From the NCBI RefSeq assembly GCF_047654785.1, contig NZ_JASGKQ010000002.1:248001-312000 (forward strand): a DNA stretch of 64,000 nucleotides. The letters are read 5' to 3'. Positions 48,012-56,612 of this stretch are shown one piece after another; within the stretch, counting starts at the first letter, position 1; every line of letters starts with the position of its first letter. The position numbers and the translations under genes are program-made. The notes beneath the pieces were generated by a model that saw nothing but the letters and a program-made list of their open reading frames with translations, was not told where the DNA came from and did not search any database. The stretch comes from Pelomonas sp047654785. GTDB taxonomy: Bacteria > Pseudomonadota > Gammaproteobacteria > Burkholderiales > Burkholderiaceae_C.

Positions 48012-49021
48012 CGGTTCAGCTTCTTCAGCAGCAGCGCGCGCAAACGGCGCATGCCGGTGGCGTCCAGCGGCGCGAGCAGGCCGCGCGCATGGGGCGGGAT
48101 GTGGCCGGCGGTGGTGTCGTCGGCATCGAACACGTAGTGGTCGAACAGCGCGCGCCAGGCGGCGCGCTCGGCGGGCGGCAGGTCGCGCACGGTGGCCATG
48201 GCCAGCCACAGCGCCGCGACCGGCGAGTCGCGCCATTCGGGCGCGCGCCGCCACCAGTAGTTGACGAGGGCGCTCAGCGGCGCCAGCGACTCGACCTGGT
48301 GCCACCACTGGCTGGGGATGACGAGGGCGTCGCCCGGCGCCAGCTCCACCACCTGCGCGCGCGCCTGCGCGGCGGCGAAGCGCGGGTGGCGCGCGAGGTC
48401 GGGCGCGTCGGCGTCCACCAGGCTGACGGGCTGGCCCGCGGGCGTGAACTCCAGCGGGCCGACGTAGAGGTCGCCCACCGCGTCGGGCGGGTAGAGCGTG
48501 AAGCGCCGCCGGCCGCTGGCGCAGCAGGCGAGGTTGGCCGGCCAGTCCTGGTGCGCGGGCACGCGCACGCGGTTGCCCAGCCACAGGCTCACGAGCGGCT
48601 CCTCGCCGTCGGCGAAGCCGGCGGGCACGGCCAGCGTGTGGGTATCGCGCAGGCCGGGCAGGCAGGTGTCCAGCGTCGTCGAGCCCATGTAGAGCGTCGG
48701 CGGCGCCGGCTCGTGCTGCCAGGCGAGCAGCTGGTCGAGCAGCGCGCCGAAGGGCATCAGGCGCGGCGTGAAGTTGAAGCCGGTGAACGCGGCGTCGTAG
48801 GCGATGCGGCCGCGCGTCTCGGGCGCCATCTCGTAGACGCCCACGCTGGCGTCGCGCCAGTGCGCGCGCAGCACGGCGGCAGCGGCCCCGGCGCCCTCGT
48901 CGCGCGCCGCCCGCACCACGGGCCAGTGCGCCACCAGGCCGCGCAGCACGCAGGGCGCGTCCAGCGCCAGCGCCTCGGGCGGCACCTGGCCGGGGGTGGG
49001 CACCGGGACTTCGCGCAGCAT
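48008..49021 (-). CDS. cupin-like (JmjC/cupin_8) protein
   Basis: 337 aa. A double-stranded beta-helix dioxygenase-type protein. The Fe(II) facial triad is visible as His157-x-Asp159 (PAHQDW) and His241 (SQWWHQV), with the N-terminal P-x-V-L-R-G-L-V-A-H-W-P motif of cupin_8 hydroxylases. It could hydroxylate a protein or small molecule with 2-oxoglutarate. It is translationally tied to the halogenase (ATGA) and 2 bp after SapC. Confidence 0.88.
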   Translation of the reverse strand: MLREVPVPTPGQVPPEALALDAPCVLRGLVAHWPVVRAARDEGAGAAAAVLRAHWRDASVGVYEMAPETRGRIAYDAAFTGFNFTPRLMPFGALLDQLLAWQHEPAPPTLYMGSTTLDTCLPGLRDTHTLAVPAGFADGEEPLVSLWLGNRVRVPAHQDWPANLACCASGRRRFTLYPPDAVGDLYVGPLEFTPAGQPVSLVDADAPDLARHPRFAAAQARAQVVELAPGDALVIPSQWWHQVESLAPLSALVNYWWRRAPEWRDSPVAALWLAMATVRDLPPAERAAWRALFDHYVFDADDTTAGHIPPHARGLLAPLDATGMRRLRALLLKKLNR

Positions 49022-49023
49022 GC

Positions 49024-49713
49024 TCAGGCGCGGCGTTCGCGGTCGATCAGGTCGGGGAAGTGCGCCAGCGACGCGACGGCCATCGCCATCGGCAGCCAGT
49101 GGCCTGCCTCGTGCAGCGCCGCCACGGCCGCGCCGGGCAGCGCCGCCAGCCGCTCCTCGTGGAGCACGCTGAAGCCGCCGATGCGGTGCGTGCCGCCGTC
49201 GGCACGCTCGTAGCTCAGGCTCATCGGCTCCAGCAGCTCGTGCGCCTGCAGCGCGGCGATGAAGCCGGGCAGCGCCTGCATGCCCTCGTGCAGCGCCTGC
49301 AGCACGGCCACGCGGCGCGCCAGCAGCGGCGACTGGCCGCCCTGCGGCAGGAACAGCGGCTCGCCCTCGGTGGTGCTCAGGCGCGGGCTGTCCGCGTCGA
49401 TGTGGACCACCCAGCCGTCGCCGTCGCGGCCGGCCAGCAGCGGCTGGCGCTCCAGCGCCCAGGGCAGGTGGTGGGCGGCCCAGCCCTGGGGCGTGGCGAA
49501 GTGGTTGCGCTCGCCCACGCCCAGCAGCGCGACGGGCTGGAAGCCCCCGCCCTGCGGCGCGGGCTGGAAGACGACGGGGAAGTGCGCCTGCAGCAGCCGG
49601 AATTCCCCGGGCACCGTGGGCACGGCGGTCACGGCGTCGCCCCAGGCCGGGTCCAGGCGGGTCTGCAGCCGCAGGTGCTGGTGGCTGACGTTGTCGAGCA
49701 GGGTCGGGCGCAT
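49024..49713 (-). CDS. SapC family protein
   Basis: 229 aa. Matches the SapC family (HFPVVFQPAPQGGGFQPVAL, GWAAHHLPWALERQPLL, RIGGFSVLHEERL), named from an S-layer-linked Campylobacter gene and found beside TonB receptors and halogenases. No signal peptide; function unknown. No ribosome site is visible before the ATG at 49713, and a terminator lies 12 bp upstream, so expression must be special. Confidence 0.88.
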   Translation of the reverse strand: MRPTLLDNVSHQHLRLQTRLDPAWGDAVTAVPTVPGEFRLLQAHFPVVFQPAPQGGGFQPVALLGVGERNHFATPQGWAAHHLPWALERQPLLAGRDGDGWVVHIDADSPRLSTTEGEPLFLPQGGQSPLLARRVAVLQALHEGMQALPGFIAALQAHELLEPMSLSYERADGGTHRIGGFSVLHEERLAALPGAAVAALHEAGHWLPMAMAVASLAHFPDLIDRERRA

Positions 49714-49724
49714 GGCGGGAAAGC

Positions 49725-49765
49725 AAAAAAGGGGGCGGCGCCGACCTTAGCAGCCGGCGCCGCCC
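49725..49765 (-). terminator. rho-independent terminator between TonB receptor and SapC
   Basis: GGGCGGCGCCG (49733-49743) and CGGCGCCGCCC (49755-49765) form a perfect 11-bp stem with an 11-nt loop, then TTTTTT on the minus strand (49730-49725). It is 107 bp after the receptor stop but only 12 bp before the SapC ATG, so it may work as an attenuator for SapC-cupin-halogenase. Confidence 0.88.
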
Positions 49766-49871
49766 ACGACCTTGCAAGAAAACACCGGGTTGCCCCGGGT
49801 TCGCTCGTGCGCCCTCGGGACGGGCCGGACAGAGCCCGCCCCACAGGAGCGCTCAGGCCACGAGGAAAGGC

Positions 49872-52844
49872 TCAGAACGTGTAGCGCGCGCCGATCATGA
49901 AGCGGCGGCCGGTCTGGGTGTAGTACTGCGTCTGCTGCTTGTTGCGGCCGTAGACGCGCTGGGTGCCGTCGTTCATGTTGATGGCCTCGACCTGGACGCT
50001 CAGGTTCCGGTTGAACTTGTAGCCCGCGCTCAGGTCCCACTGGCCGTAGGCGGCCGTGTAGGACGGGCCGGCGCTGCCCCAGATGTCGCTGTTGGTGCCG
50101 CTCAGGAAGGCATCGCGCCAGTTGTAGGCCAGGCGCACGCTGAAGCTGTCGTCCTCGTAGAAGCCCACGGCGTTGGCCGAGTTGCTCAGGCCGAGCAGCG
50201 CGTACTGCTGGGCCAGGCTGGCGTTCTGGTACTTCAGGCCCGAGCGCACCCAGGTGTAGTTGGCCGACATGCCGAAGCCGCTGTTGCCGAAGGCGTGCTG
50301 CACGTTCAGCTCGACGCCGTTGATGTGGTCCTTGCGGGCGTTGACGGGCGTGCTCACGGTGAACACCGCGGCCGGGTCGCCCGGCTGGCCGGCGATGGTG
50401 CCGTTGGCGCCCTTCACGTCGTCGCCGGTCCAGACCACGCCGTTGGTGCCGTCGTAGGTGTGCAGGATGTAGTTGCGGATGCAGACCCGGTCGGCCGTGC
50501 CGCAGTTGCCGCCCGTGGCCGCCAGCGCCTGGTTGTAGAGCGCGCCGCCGACCGGCGTGGTCAGGTTGAACGGCGAGGTCTGCACGCCGTTGGTGCCGAT
50601 GAAGTTGCTGATGTTCTTGCGGAACAGGCCCAGCGCGGCGTAGCTGCCCTTGGCGTAGTAGTACTCGGCCGAGAAGTCGATGTTCTTGGACTTCAGCGGC
50701 TTCAGGTTCGGGTTGCCGGAGCTGCCGGTGCCGCCGCCGACACGGAAGTCGTTCAGCGTCGTGCCGCTCTGGATGTCGCCCCAGCCGGGGCGGCCGATGG
50801 TTTCGCCGTAGCTGGCGCGCACCTTGAGCTGGCTGGTCAGGTCGGCCGACCAGTCGATGCTGGGCAGCACATAGCTGTACTTGCCGGTGCCGGCCAGGAA
50901 GGCGGCGTCGCCGCGGATGATCGCGAACTCGTTCTCCGACTTCCACTCCAGCCCGGTGACCACGGGCACCAGCGCCTGCGAGCGCACCTTGGTGCTTTCG
51001 TAGCGCAGGCCCGCCGAGGCGTTCATCGGAATGCCCCAGCTCTCCCAGTCGGTCTGGTACTGCACGTAGGCGCTGCGCGAGGTTTCCTGCGTGCGGCGGT
51101 CGTCGGTGAAGTTGGACGAGGGCGAGAAGGTGGCCGTGTCGCCGTTGACCGCGATGGCGGCCTTGCGGACGGCGTCGAAGTCCCACAGGTAGAAGTCGTT
51201 GAACAGCGCGGCGCCGTCGGCCCCGCTGGCGCTCAGCGACCGCGCGAAGTAGGGCCGCAGGCTGGCCGCCTGCCACAGGCCGTCGTCGTAGTCGCTGGTC
51301 TTGCCGTAGCCGCCCCAGTTGTCCTGCTGCACGTTGGCGAAGGCGGTGCGGTTCTTGACCTTGCTGAGGCTGACGCCGAAGTCCAGCTCCGACGACTCCG
51401 ACAGGTTGAACTTGCCCTTGAACTGCGCCTGGTCGATCGCGTTGCGCATGTAGCTGTTGCGGAACGACGAGCCCGTCACCTGGGTCAGCGCCGGGCCGTC
51501 GCCCGGGTTGCCGGCGATGCCGATGCCCAGCACCGGGAAGCCGTGCCGGAAGTCGGCCGTGATGTTGGCGCGGTTGTACATGGACACGCCGATGGTCGCG
51601 TTGCTGCCGTAGGGGCTGTCCGCGCCGGTGGTGGCGGTGGCGTGGTGGGCGTCGAACTCCAGCTTCAGGTCCTTGCTCGCCTGCCAGGCCAGGTTGAAGC
51701 CGGTGGCCTGGTTCCTGGCCTTGGTGCCGAAGACGCCGCCGGCCATCGCCACGTCGGCCGGGTTGCCGTAGGTCTCGCCGTAGGTGCTGGGCGCGAAGAC
51801 GCCGCTGCCGTCGTTTTCCCAGGTGCCCGACGTGGGGCTGGTGTTGAACCAGGCCGACAGTTCGTTGCGCCGGGTGTGGATCTTCAGCTCGGAGTAGGTC
51901 GCGTCCAGCGTCGCGGTCAGGTCCTTGACCGGGCGGTACTGCAGCACCAGCTGGCCGTTGGTGCGGGTGCGCTGCAGGCCGTTGAGGCTGTAGCGCAGCT
52001 CCTGCGGCACGACGTAGAGGTCGCCCTGCTGGATGCCGCTGGCGTCCTGCAGGGCCTGCGACACCTGGCCGGAGCCGCCCGTGTTGTTGTGCCAGCCGGC
52101 GTTCACGCCCACCTGGTTGAAGCCGGAGTTGCGCTTCTGGTGGCTGGCCGACAGCGCGATGCCGAAGGTGCCGTCGGCGAACACGTCGCTGTAGATGCCC
52201 GAGACCTCGGGCGTGAGCTGCGAGCCCTTGGTCGGGTCGGGCAGGCGCTTGTTGGACTGGTCGCTGACCAGCTTCATGCCGAAGCTGGCGATCTGCTTGC
52301 CGGCCTCCAGCGGGCGGGCCGTCTTGATGTTGATCGTCGCGCCGATGCCGCCGGTGGGGGTTTCGGCGCGGCTGGTCTTGTAGACCTCCAGCGCGGCGAT
52401 GGACTCCGAGGCCAGGTTGGCGAAGTCGAAGGCGCGCGAGTTCGAGGCGTAGGTGTCGCCGATGCTGGACGCCGGCATCTGCCGGCCGTTGAGCAGCACG
52501 AGGTTGAAGTCGGGGCCGACGCCGCGCACCGTCACCTTGGAGCCCTCGCCGTTGGCCGTGCGGTCGATGGACACGCCGGCGATGCGCTGCATCGACTCGG
52601 CCAGGTTGGAGTCGGGGAACTTGCCGATGTCCTCGGCCACGATGCCGTCCACCACGCCCTGCGCCTTGCGCTTCATGTCGAGCGAGCTGTCCAGGCTTTT
52701 TCGGATGCCGGTGACGATGACCGTCTCCAGCTGCTGCGGTTCGGCCTGGGGGGCCGCGGCTTGCTGCGCCTGGGCGCTGCTCAGGCCGACGGCCAGCAGG
52801 CCGACAGCGCTGGCCAGGGCGTTGAGGCGGGGGCGGTTTGTCAT
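49872..52844 (-). CDS. TonB-dependent receptor (Xanthomonas/Caulobacter type), probably oligosaccharide
   Basis: 990 aa. Signal peptide 1-27. TonB box ETVIVTG at 40-46, plug domain with GKFPDSNLAESMQRIAGVSI and VRGVGPDFNLVLLNGRQMPA, and a 22-strand barrel ending GRRFMIGARYTF. This is the large TIGR01782-like receptor group used for sugars and other nutrients. AGGAGACAAGCCC precedes the start. Two LacI-type operators stand 56-105 bp upstream, so it should be induced with the beta-glucan operon and import its oligosaccharides. Confidence 0.95.
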   Translation of the reverse strand: MTNRPRLNALASAVGLLAVGLSSAQAQQAAAPQAEPQQLETVIVTGIRKSLDSSLDMKRKAQGVVDGIVAEDIGKFPDSNLAESMQRIAGVSIDRTANGEGSKVTVRGVGPDFNLVLLNGRQMPASSIGDTYASNSRAFDFANLASESIAALEVYKTSRAETPTGGIGATINIKTARPLEAGKQIASFGMKLVSDQSNKRLPDPTKGSQLTPEVSGIYSDVFADGTFGIALSASHQKRNSGFNQVGVNAGWHNNTGGSGQVSQALQDASGIQQGDLYVVPQELRYSLNGLQRTRTNGQLVLQYRPVKDLTATLDATYSELKIHTRRNELSAWFNTSPTSGTWENDGSGVFAPSTYGETYGNPADVAMAGGVFGTKARNQATGFNLAWQASKDLKLEFDAHHATATTGADSPYGSNATIGVSMYNRANITADFRHGFPVLGIGIAGNPGDGPALTQVTGSSFRNSYMRNAIDQAQFKGKFNLSESSELDFGVSLSKVKNRTAFANVQQDNWGGYGKTSDYDDGLWQAASLRPYFARSLSASGADGAALFNDFYLWDFDAVRKAAIAVNGDTATFSPSSNFTDDRRTQETSRSAYVQYQTDWESWGIPMNASAGLRYESTKVRSQALVPVVTGLEWKSENEFAIIRGDAAFLAGTGKYSYVLPSIDWSADLTSQLKVRASYGETIGRPGWGDIQSGTTLNDFRVGGGTGSSGNPNLKPLKSKNIDFSAEYYYAKGSYAALGLFRKNISNFIGTNGVQTSPFNLTTPVGGALYNQALAATGGNCGTADRVCIRNYILHTYDGTNGVVWTGDDVKGANGTIAGQPGDPAAVFTVSTPVNARKDHINGVELNVQHAFGNSGFGMSANYTWVRSGLKYQNASLAQQYALLGLSNSANAVGFYEDDSFSVRLAYNWRDAFLSGTNSDIWGSAGPSYTAAYGQWDLSAGYKFNRNLSVQVEAINMNDGTQRVYGRNKQQTQYYTQTGRRFMIGARYTF

Positions 52845-52899
52845 GGGCTTGTCTCCTGGGGTGGATGTCGTCTTTGTGGAATCCTTGCGCCGAAATCGC

Positions 52900-52913
52900 T
52901 GAAAGCGCTTTCA
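52900..52913. promoter_or_regulatory. LacI-family operator 1
   Basis: TGAAAGCGCTTTCA, a perfect 14-bp palindrome with a central CG, as bound by LacI/GalR proteins. 56 bp before the TonB receptor start. Confidence 0.85.
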
Positions 52914-52935
52914 ACTGCGCGCAGCATCGCGCACC

Positions 52936-52949
52936 AGAAAGCGCTTTCA
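52936..52949. promoter_or_regulatory. LacI-family operator 2
   Basis: AGAAAGCGCTTTCA, 13 of 14 positions of operator 1, centred 36 bp from it. The paired sites could be bound cooperatively or straddle the promoter. Confidence 0.8.
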
Positions 52950-53038
52950 AACTAGGCAACACCCTAGGTTTTGGCTGGGGCGCGACAGGCGCCTGCTTCT
53001 TTGGTTGTGCCTTGGCTGGGCTGGGCGCCGGGACACGG

Positions 53039-53120
53039 GGGTGGGGAGCCCTGATGCGCAGGTCAAGGAGGAGGCCCGCGCAGCGGGCCGGGGGACACGG
53101 AGCATCAGGGCTCCCCACCC
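53039..53120. repeat. 19-bp perfect inverted repeat with nested hairpin
   Basis: Arms 53039-53057 and 53102-53120 (GGGTGGGGAGCCCTGATGC and its complement) enclose 44 nt holding a second hairpin, GGCCCGC-GCA-GCGGGCC (53073-53089). Weaker inverted similarity extends outward to about 53008 and 53150. It lies 41 bp after the lacI stop. It may terminate lacI or be a small palindromic repeat element. Confidence 0.75.
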
Positions 53121-53160
53121 TCCTGCGCCCCGCCCAGCCTTGGCGCGCAACGCGCCGACC

Positions 53161-54219
53161 TCAACGCGCCAGCCGCCGCGCCGACTCCCGCAGCACCAGC
53201 TCCGGCACCGGCATCCGCACCTGCGGCGGCGCCCCGCGCAGCAGCGCCAGCATCGCGGCGGCGGCCTGCACGCCGATCTCATAGATCGCGTGGCGCACGG
53301 TGGTCAGCGGCGGCAGCATGTAGCGCGACGGCACCAGGTCGTCGAAACCGACGATGGACACGTCGTCCGGCACGCGCAGCCCGCGCCGCGACAGGCCCAG
53401 CAAGGCGCCGATGGCCATCTGGTCGTTGGAGCTGAACAGCGCCGTGAAGCCCGTGTCGCGCTCCAGCAGGCGCTGCACGCCCTCCAGCCCGCTGGCCTCG
53501 GTGTAGTCGCCCTGCACCACCAGCTGCGGGTCGGGCGCGATGCCCGCCGCCGCCAGCGCGTCCAGGTAGCCGCGATGGCGGTCGGACGAGTCCTCGTGGA
53601 TGCCGTCGCCCAGCAGCAGCGCGATGCGGCGGTGGCCCAGCCCGATGAGGTGCTCCGTCGCCAGCCGCGCGCCGGTGCGGTGGTCGAAACTGCAGCTGAA
53701 CAGCTGCGGCCCGGTGATCTGGCGGCCCACGACGACCATCGGCAGGCTCTCGGACAGCCGCAGCAGCTCGGCGTCGGAGAGCCGCCCGGCCAGCACGATG
53801 ATGCCGTCCACCCGGCGCGCCAGCAGCGTCTCGAGGGCCTTGCGCTCGTCGGCCTCGTTCCAGTGGCCGCTGACGAACAGCGGCACATAGCCGGCGCCGT
53901 CCAGTTCGCGCTCGATGCCGCTCAGCGCCTCGCCGTAGAACGGGCTGCTGATGATCTGCGTGACGACGCCGATGCTCATCGAGCGCCCGCCCGCCAGCCC
54001 GCGCGCCACCGGGTTGGGCCGGAAGCCCAGCTCGCGGATGGCGGCCTCGACCGCGTCCTTCTTGGCCCCGCTGACGGCGGCCGTGCCGTTCAGGATGCGC
54101 GACACCGTGCTCGGCGACACGCCCGCGCGCGCAGCCACCTGGTCCAGCGTCACCGCGCCCGCCTCGCGGCCGGCGGAACGGCCTGAAGGCGCTTTCTTGA
54201 GGGGGGGACGCGAAGACAC
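53161..54219 (-). CDS. LacI-family transcriptional regulator of the beta-glucan locus
   Basis: 352 aa from a GTG at 54219. The HTH is VTLDQVAARAGVSPSTVSRI with hinge NPVARGLAGG-type sequence, followed by a sugar-binding domain (IGVVTQIISSPFYGEALSGI, FSSNDQMAIGALLGL, VSIVGFDDL). About 20 basic residues precede the HTH, including a C7 run in the DNA (codons 5-7). The in-frame ATG at 54357 would start within the operator, so it is unlikely. The gene lies between the two units bearing TGAAAGCGCTTTCA, so it should repress both and be relieved by an oligosaccharide or glucoside. Confidence 0.92.
   Translation of the reverse strand: MSSRPPLKKAPSGRSAGREAGAVTLDQVAARAGVSPSTVSRILNGTAAVSGAKKDAVEAAIRELGFRPNPVARGLAGGRSMSIGVVTQIISSPFYGEALSGIERELDGAGYVPLFVSGHWNEADERKALETLLARRVDGIIVLAGRLSDAELLRLSESLPMVVVGRQITGPQLFSCSFDHRTGARLATEHLIGLGHRRIALLLGDGIHEDSSDRHRGYLDALAAAGIAPDPQLVVQGDYTEASGLEGVQRLLERDTGFTALFSSNDQMAIGALLGLSRRGLRVPDDVSIVGFDDLVPSRYMLPPLTTVRHAIYEIGVQAAAAMLALLRGAPPQVRMPVPELVLRESARRLAR
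54184..54197. promoter_or_regulatory. degenerate LacI-type operator inside lacI
   Basis: TGAAGGCGCTTTCT matches the operator at 12 of 14 positions, in codons 8-12 of lacI. It could serve autoregulation or be chance, since it also encodes protein. Confidence 0.35.
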
Positions 54220-54342
54220 GATGGGCGGGCCGGGATTCCGTTGGCGGGGCGCCCGCAGTGTAGGCGCGGCCACTTTCGCGGCCCCGGCGCGGCGCACTAG
54301 GGTTTCTGCGGCTGGGCGATGCGCCACTCGCCGCCACAATCG

Positions 54343-54356
54343 TGAAAGCGCTTTCA
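54343..54356. promoter_or_regulatory. LacI-family operator 3
   Basis: TGAAAGCGCTTTCA, identical to operator 1, 25 bp before the start of the sugar-binding protein gene and 123 bp before lacI on the other strand. Confidence 0.85.
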
Positions 54357-54381
54357 ACGCTTACTCAGCACCCCGCCGCCC

Positions 54382-55665
54382 ATGTCCGACCCCCACCGCC
54401 GCCACCTGCTCGCCGCCGCCCTCGCCACGGCGGCCGGGGCCTGCCCGGCGCGGGCCGGCGAGGGCGCGGGGCCGGCGCGGCTGGTCGTCGCCGCCTTCCC
54501 GCTCGTCGACCAGATCATCCGCGACGCGCTGCCCGCCTGGCACCAGGCCAACGGCGGCGTCGAGGTCGAGGTCATCAGCCGCCAGTACGACGACCACCAC
54601 ACGGCGATGACGACGGCGCTGTCCTCCAGCAGCGGCGGCAGCCACCTGCCCGACGTGATGGCGCTGGAGGCCAGCTACATGGGCCGCTTCTCGCTGGGCG
54701 CGGGCCTGCAGGACCTCAGCGCCCCGCCCTACGGCGCCGAGGCGCTGCGCGAGCGCTTCGTGCCCTTCGCCTTCGAGCAGGCGCGCAACCGCCAGCACGC
54801 GCTCGTCGCGCTGCCCACCGACATCGGCCCCGGCACCCTGCTCTACCGCCGCGACGTGCTGGACCGCGCGGGCGTCACGCCGGCCGAGCTGACCGCGAGC
54901 TGGGAGGCCTATGTGGCGGCCGGCGCGCGCATCAAGGCCCGCACCGGCGCCTACCTGATCGCCCATGCGCGCTACCTGAAGAACATCGTCATCGCCGCCA
55001 CGCAGCCGCCCGGCCACAGCGCCTACTTCGACGCCCAGGGCCGGCCGGCGGTGGACGGGCCGGCGTTCCAGCGCGCCTTCTCGCTGTGCCTGCAGGTGCG
55101 CCGCCAGGGGCTGGACGCCATCGTCGACACCTGGCGCAACGACTGGGCCGAGCACCTGCGCCGCGGCCGCCTCGCCACCGAGCTGACGGGCGCCTGGATG
55201 GCCGGCCAGCTCGCCGCCGTCATCGCGCCCGAGACGCGCGGCCTGTGGCGCGCCGCGCAGCTGCCCGGCGGCAGCTACGCCGGCTACGGCGGCACCTACT
55301 ACGCCATCCCGCGCCGCTCCGACCCGGCGCGCAAGGCGCTGGCCTGGAACCTCATCCGGCACCTGACGCTCGACCGCGCGCTGCAGCTGCGCGCCTTCAA
55401 GGGCTACGACGCCTTCCCGGCGCTGCTGTCCGCGCACGAGGACCCGTTCTTCGACGAGCCCATGCCCTTCCTCGGCGGCCAGCGGGCGCGCCAGCTCTGG
55501 CGCGACGCCGCGCGCCGCATCCCGCCGCGGCCGCTGCACCGGCAGAACAAGTTCGCCGAGGAGGTGCTCAACGGCGAGCTGGACAACGTGCTGATCTACG
55601 ACAAGCCCATCCCGCAGGCGCTCGGCGACGCGCAGGCCTTGCTGCAGCACCGCGCCAACCGCTGA
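54382..55665 (+). CDS. ABC transporter sugar-binding protein
   Basis: 427 aa. An extracytoplasmic family 1 sugar-binding protein that would deliver a glucoside or oligosaccharide to the following permeases. The signal peptide (PHRRHLLAAALATAAGACPA) has a twin-Arg-like start. Solute-binding features are VEVEVISRQYDDHH, LPDVMALEASYMGRF, LPTDIGPGTLLYRRDVLDRAG and TGAWMAGQL. No ribosome site is visible before the ATG at 54382. First gene of the seven-gene operon. Confidence 0.93.
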   Translation: MSDPHRRHLLAAALATAAGACPARAGEGAGPARLVVAAFPLVDQIIRDALPAWHQANGGVEVEVISRQYDDHHTAMTTALSSSSGGSHLPDVMALEASYMGRFSLGAGLQDLSAPPYGAEALRERFVPFAFEQARNRQHALVALPTDIGPGTLLYRRDVLDRAGVTPAELTASWEAYVAAGARIKARTGAYLIAHARYLKNIVIAATQPPGHSAYFDAQGRPAVDGPAFQRAFSLCLQVRRQGLDAIVDTWRNDWAEHLRRGRLATELTGAWMAGQLAAVIAPETRGLWRAAQLPGGSYAGYGGTYYAIPRRSDPARKALAWNLIRHLTLDRALQLRAFKGYDAFPALLSAHEDPFFDEPMPFLGGQRARQLWRDAARRIPPRPLHRQNKFAEEVLNGELDNVLIYDKPIPQALGDAQALLQHRANR

Positions 55666-55718
55666 CATGAAGCCAGCCCCGGCCCGCCGTCCGACGCCAT
55701 GGCACCTGGAACCTTGAC

Positions 55719-56612
55719 ATGAAACCCCTGCGCATCCCCAACGCCTGGGCGCCCTACCTGCTCATCAGCCCCTTCCTGCTGCTGTTCGCGGTGTTCGGGC
55801 TGTTCCCGCTGCTGTTCTCGCTGTGGATGGCCTTCCAGAGCTGGGAGCCCACGGCCGGGCTGGAGGCGATGCGCTTCACGGGGCTGGACAACTTCACGTT
55901 CGCGCTGGGCGACGGCTGGTTCTGGAAGTCGCTGCGCAACACGCTGTGGCTGGCCGTCGTGTCGGGCCTGCCGCAGCACCTCGTCGCGCTGCCGCTGGCG
56001 GTGTTCGTGAACCGCGCGTTCGGCCGCTTCGGGCACGCGGTGTCGGCGGCGTACTTCCTGCCCTACATCACGTCCACCGTCGCCATCGCGATGCTGTTCA
56101 CCTCGCTGCTGTCCACCGACTACGGCCTGGTCAACCTCGCGCTGCACGGCGCCTTCGGCATCGAGCCGATCAACTGGCTGTGGCAGCCGCAGACGCTCAA
56201 GCCCGCCGTCGCGCTGGTGGTGTTCTGGCGCTACCTGGGCTTCAACCTGGTGCTCTACCTCGCCGCGCTGCAGACCATCCCGCGCGAGCTCTACCAGGCC
56301 GCGCGGCTGGACGGCGCGGGCGCCTGGGCGCAGTTCCGCCACATCACGCTGCCGGCGCTGCGGCCGATGATCCTGTTCGGCGTGACGCTCAGCGTCATCG
56401 GCGGCATGCAGCTCTTCGAGGAGCCCTTCATCCTGACCAACGGCCTGGGCGGCCCCGACCAGGCGACGATGACGGTGGCGATGTACGTCTACCGCCTGGC
56501 CTTCGACTTCAGCGACTTCGGCGCCGCCAACGCGATCTCCTGGCTGCTGTTCGCGCTGCTCGCGGCGCTGACCTGGCTGACCAACAAGGCCTTCAAGGAG
56601 CGCCAGGCATGA
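55719..56612 (+). CDS. sugar ABC transporter permease (MalF/UgpA type)
   Basis: 297 aa, six membrane helices. The ATPase-contact EAA loop is IPRELYQAARLDGAGAWAQF. N-terminus A-P-Y-L-L-I-S-P-F-L-L-L-F-A-V-F-G is typical. It overlaps the second permease by 4 bp. 53 bp after the binding-protein gene. Confidence 0.95.
   Translation: MKPLRIPNAWAPYLLISPFLLLFAVFGLFPLLFSLWMAFQSWEPTAGLEAMRFTGLDNFTFALGDGWFWKSLRNTLWLAVVSGLPQHLVALPLAVFVNRAFGRFGHAVSAAYFLPYITSTVAIAMLFTSLLSTDYGLVNLALHGAFGIEPINWLWQPQTLKPAVALVVFWRYLGFNLVLYLAALQTIPRELYQAARLDGAGAWAQFRHITLPALRPMILFGVTLSVIGGMQLFEEPFILTNGLGGPDQATMTVAMYVYRLAFDFSDFGAANAISWLLFALLAALTWLTNKAFKERQA

Larger units (their letters stand above)
52845..53160. other. 316-bp intergenic region between lacI stop and TonB receptor
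   Basis: Contains two LacI-type operators (52900-52949), a segment with no clear feature (52950-53038) and a perfect 19-bp inverted repeat with a nested hairpin (53039-53120). No coding sequence seems real here. Confidence 0.7.
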
